Assembly: GCF_000735585.1 (NCBI RefSeq)
Contig: NZ_JNNO01000034.1
Coordinates: forward strand, 212,013 to 276,012
Source of the DNA: Devosia sp. LC5
GTDB lineage: Bacteria > Pseudomonadota > Alphaproteobacteria > Rhizobiales > Devosiaceae
DNA length: 64,000 bases
Direction: 5' to 3'
Of this stretch, positions 63,041 to 64,000 are shown piece by piece (the stretch's first letter is position 1; each line of letters starts with the position of its first letter). Position numbers and translations under genes: made by a program. The notes under the pieces were generated by a model that saw only the letters and a program-made list of their open reading frames with translations, did no database searches and was not told where the DNA came from.

Positions 63041-63784
63041 ATGACAACTCCGAGCCAAGTGCGCTCACCCTGGGCGCTCATGATCATCGGCACTATCGCC
63101 TTGCTGGGCGCAATCGGCTTTGCCGCCCTTGGCGTCTGGCAGCTGGAGCGGCTGGCCTGGAAAACCGCCCTGATCGCCGCCGTCGATACCCGAGTCCACG
63201 CCGCCCCCATCGACGCCGGTAGCCCCGCCTTCTGGACCAGCTTTGATCCCGGCACCGGCGAATACCGCCACGCCAGCGTCACCGGCCATTTCGACAATAT
63301 AAGAGAAACCCTGGTCCAGGCCGTCACCGCCCATGGCGGCGGCTTCTGGGTGCTGACGCCATTGGTGAGCGATGCCGGAACAATATTGGTCAATCGCGGC
63401 TTCGTCCCCCCCGACCACCGCGATCCCGCCACGCGGAAAGCGCCCGAAGGGCAGGTGACGGTCACCGGCCTGCTGCGCGTCAGCGAACCGGATGGCGCAT
63501 TCCTGCGCGGCAACGATCCCGCCAATGACCGCTGGTATTCCCGCGACGTAGCGGCGATTGCCGCAGCGAAAAACCTCGGCCCCACCGCCCCGTTCTTCCT
63601 CGACGCAGAGCGAGGAACGGACCCGGCGGCCTATCCCATCGGCGGCCTCACCGTACTCACCTTCTCCAACAACCACCTGATCTACGCCCTGACCTGGTTT
63701 GCCCTCAGCGCCATGCTGATTGCGGCATTTGGCTATCTGCTGTGGGATCGGAATGCGCGGCGAGACCGGAGTACCCCCACCTAA
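63041..63784 (+). CDS. SURF1 family oxidase assembly protein
   Basis: A 247-residue SURF1 protein. It has an N-terminal helix ending in GFAALGVWQLERLAWKTALI, central motifs GGFWVLTPLVSDAGTILVNR then GFVPPDHRD, and a C-terminal helix in NNHLIYALTWFALSAMLI then AAFGYLLW. SURF1 proteins help insert heme into subunit I of heme-copper oxidases. Its place behind cyoABCD suggests it serves this quinol oxidase. The ATG at 63041 lacks a clear ribosome site because the inverted repeat lies directly upstream. Confidence 0.92.
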   Translation: MTTPSQVRSPWALMIIGTIALLGAIGFAALGVWQLERLAWKTALIAAVDTRVHAAPIDAGSPAFWTSFDPGTGEYRHASVTGHFDNIRETLVQAVTAHGGGFWVLTPLVSDAGTILVNRGFVPPDHRDPATRKAPEGQVTVTGLLRVSEPDGAFLRGNDPANDRWYSRDVAAIAAAKNLGPTAPFFLDAERGTDPAAYPIGGLTVLTFSNNHLIYALTWFALSAMLIAAFGYLLWDRNARRDRSTPT

Positions 63785-63804
63785 CCTCCCCCTATAGGGG
63801 GAGG
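63785..63804. repeat. Perfect palindrome after SURF1
   Basis: A 20-bp perfect palindrome, CCTCCCCCTATAGGGGGAGG, begins directly after the SURF1 stop codon. It may serve as a transcription end signal or belong to the same class of G/C-rich repeats found next at 63856-63870 and 63954-63974. Confidence 0.8.
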
Positions 63805-63855
63805 GATTTCTCCATTCTTGGAGCTCGATCAAGCCCCAACCACAAGGCGGTCCCG

Positions 63856-63974
63856 CCCCCTGTCAGGGGGAGGCTAGGAGGGGGTAACGAGAGCCCCGAT
63901 CCACCGATGCCCTCCCGTGGAAGTGGCAACATGCTGCCAAATACGCGATGTCACCCTCCCCTTGATGGGGAGGG
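63856..63974. repeat. Further G/C-rich palindromic repeats at the window end
   Basis: CCCCCT-GTC-AGGGGG occurs at 63856-63870, followed by AGGCTAGGAGGGGG, and CCCTCCCC-N5-GGGGAGGG occurs at 63954-63974. With the palindrome at 63785 they form a cluster of three related dyads in the last 216 bases, where no gene is seen. Such CTCCCCC/GGGGGAG units are commonly dispersed between genes. Confidence 0.7.
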
Positions 63975-64000
63975 AAGGGAGGGTGGAGGGATGCCCCAAT

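Overview
The window looks like a high-GC alphaproteobacterial chromosome of the order Hyphomicrobiales, most like the Devosia group. This is inferred from gene style, from the many GntR-controlled ABC-transporter and catabolic islands, and from a cyoABCD quinol oxidase operon followed by SURF1. No rRNA, tRNA, CRISPR array, prophage or intact insertion sequence was seen. Most genes sit in tight operons with ATGA, GTGA or TAATG stop/start overlaps.

Layout. 1-5.35 kb: the tail of a sugar epimerase gene, then a GntR regulator with a DJ-1/PfpI protein, divergent from an iron alcohol dehydrogenase / aldehyde dehydrogenase / alpha-beta hydrolase operon. 5.4-8.15 kb: a remnant of a LysR gene, then a complete bufferin (copper-binding RiPP) operon, bufA-B-C-D, behind a recognisable ECF sigma promoter. 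8.2-11.1 kb: a GlxA-type regulator divergent from a membrane-anchored DJ-1/PfpI protein, plus an unknown gene with a probable 3' frameshift. 11.1-20.2 kb: a DUF3830 gene divergent from a catabolic operon made of an M20-like hydrolase lacking the usual Glu-Glu pair, a polar amino-acid-type ABC transporter, a DapA-family lyase and a 971-residue fusion of the three HcnA/HcnB/HcnC-like dehydrogenase subunits. A GntR gene closes it. A 15-bp motif is shared by the gntR promoter and the operon promoter. 20.3-23 kb: a sensor-like membrane protein and a broken MHYT-GGDEF-EAL gene.

23.3-39.2 kb is a polysaccharide locus: phosphomannomutase, GDP-mannose pyrophosphorylase, GDP-mannose 4,6-dehydratase and a reductase give GDP-D-rhamnose-type sugars. 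A Wzm/Wzt ABC exporter with a carbohydrate-binding Wzt tail, an FkbM methyltransferase with a coiled coil, a three-domain GT4 glycosyltransferase, two more GT4 enzymes and a polyprenyl-phosphate sugar transferase complete an ABC-dependent O-antigen or capsule system.

39.6-44.1 kb: a ribose-type ABC importer and a TetR/SDR divergent pair with two matching operators. 44.1-55.4 kb: a divergent acid-sugar island. Leftward are a peptide-type ABC transporter, a DUF1537 kinase and a GntR regulator. Rightward are a sialidase-fold protein, PdxA2, a DapA-family lyase and an iron alcohol dehydrogenase. 55.4-58.5 kb: small membrane proteins, a cupin and an MFS transporter. 58.7-63.8 kb: the quinol oxidase operon with SURF1. 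Palindromic intergenic repeats occupy the gap before SURF1 and the end of the window.
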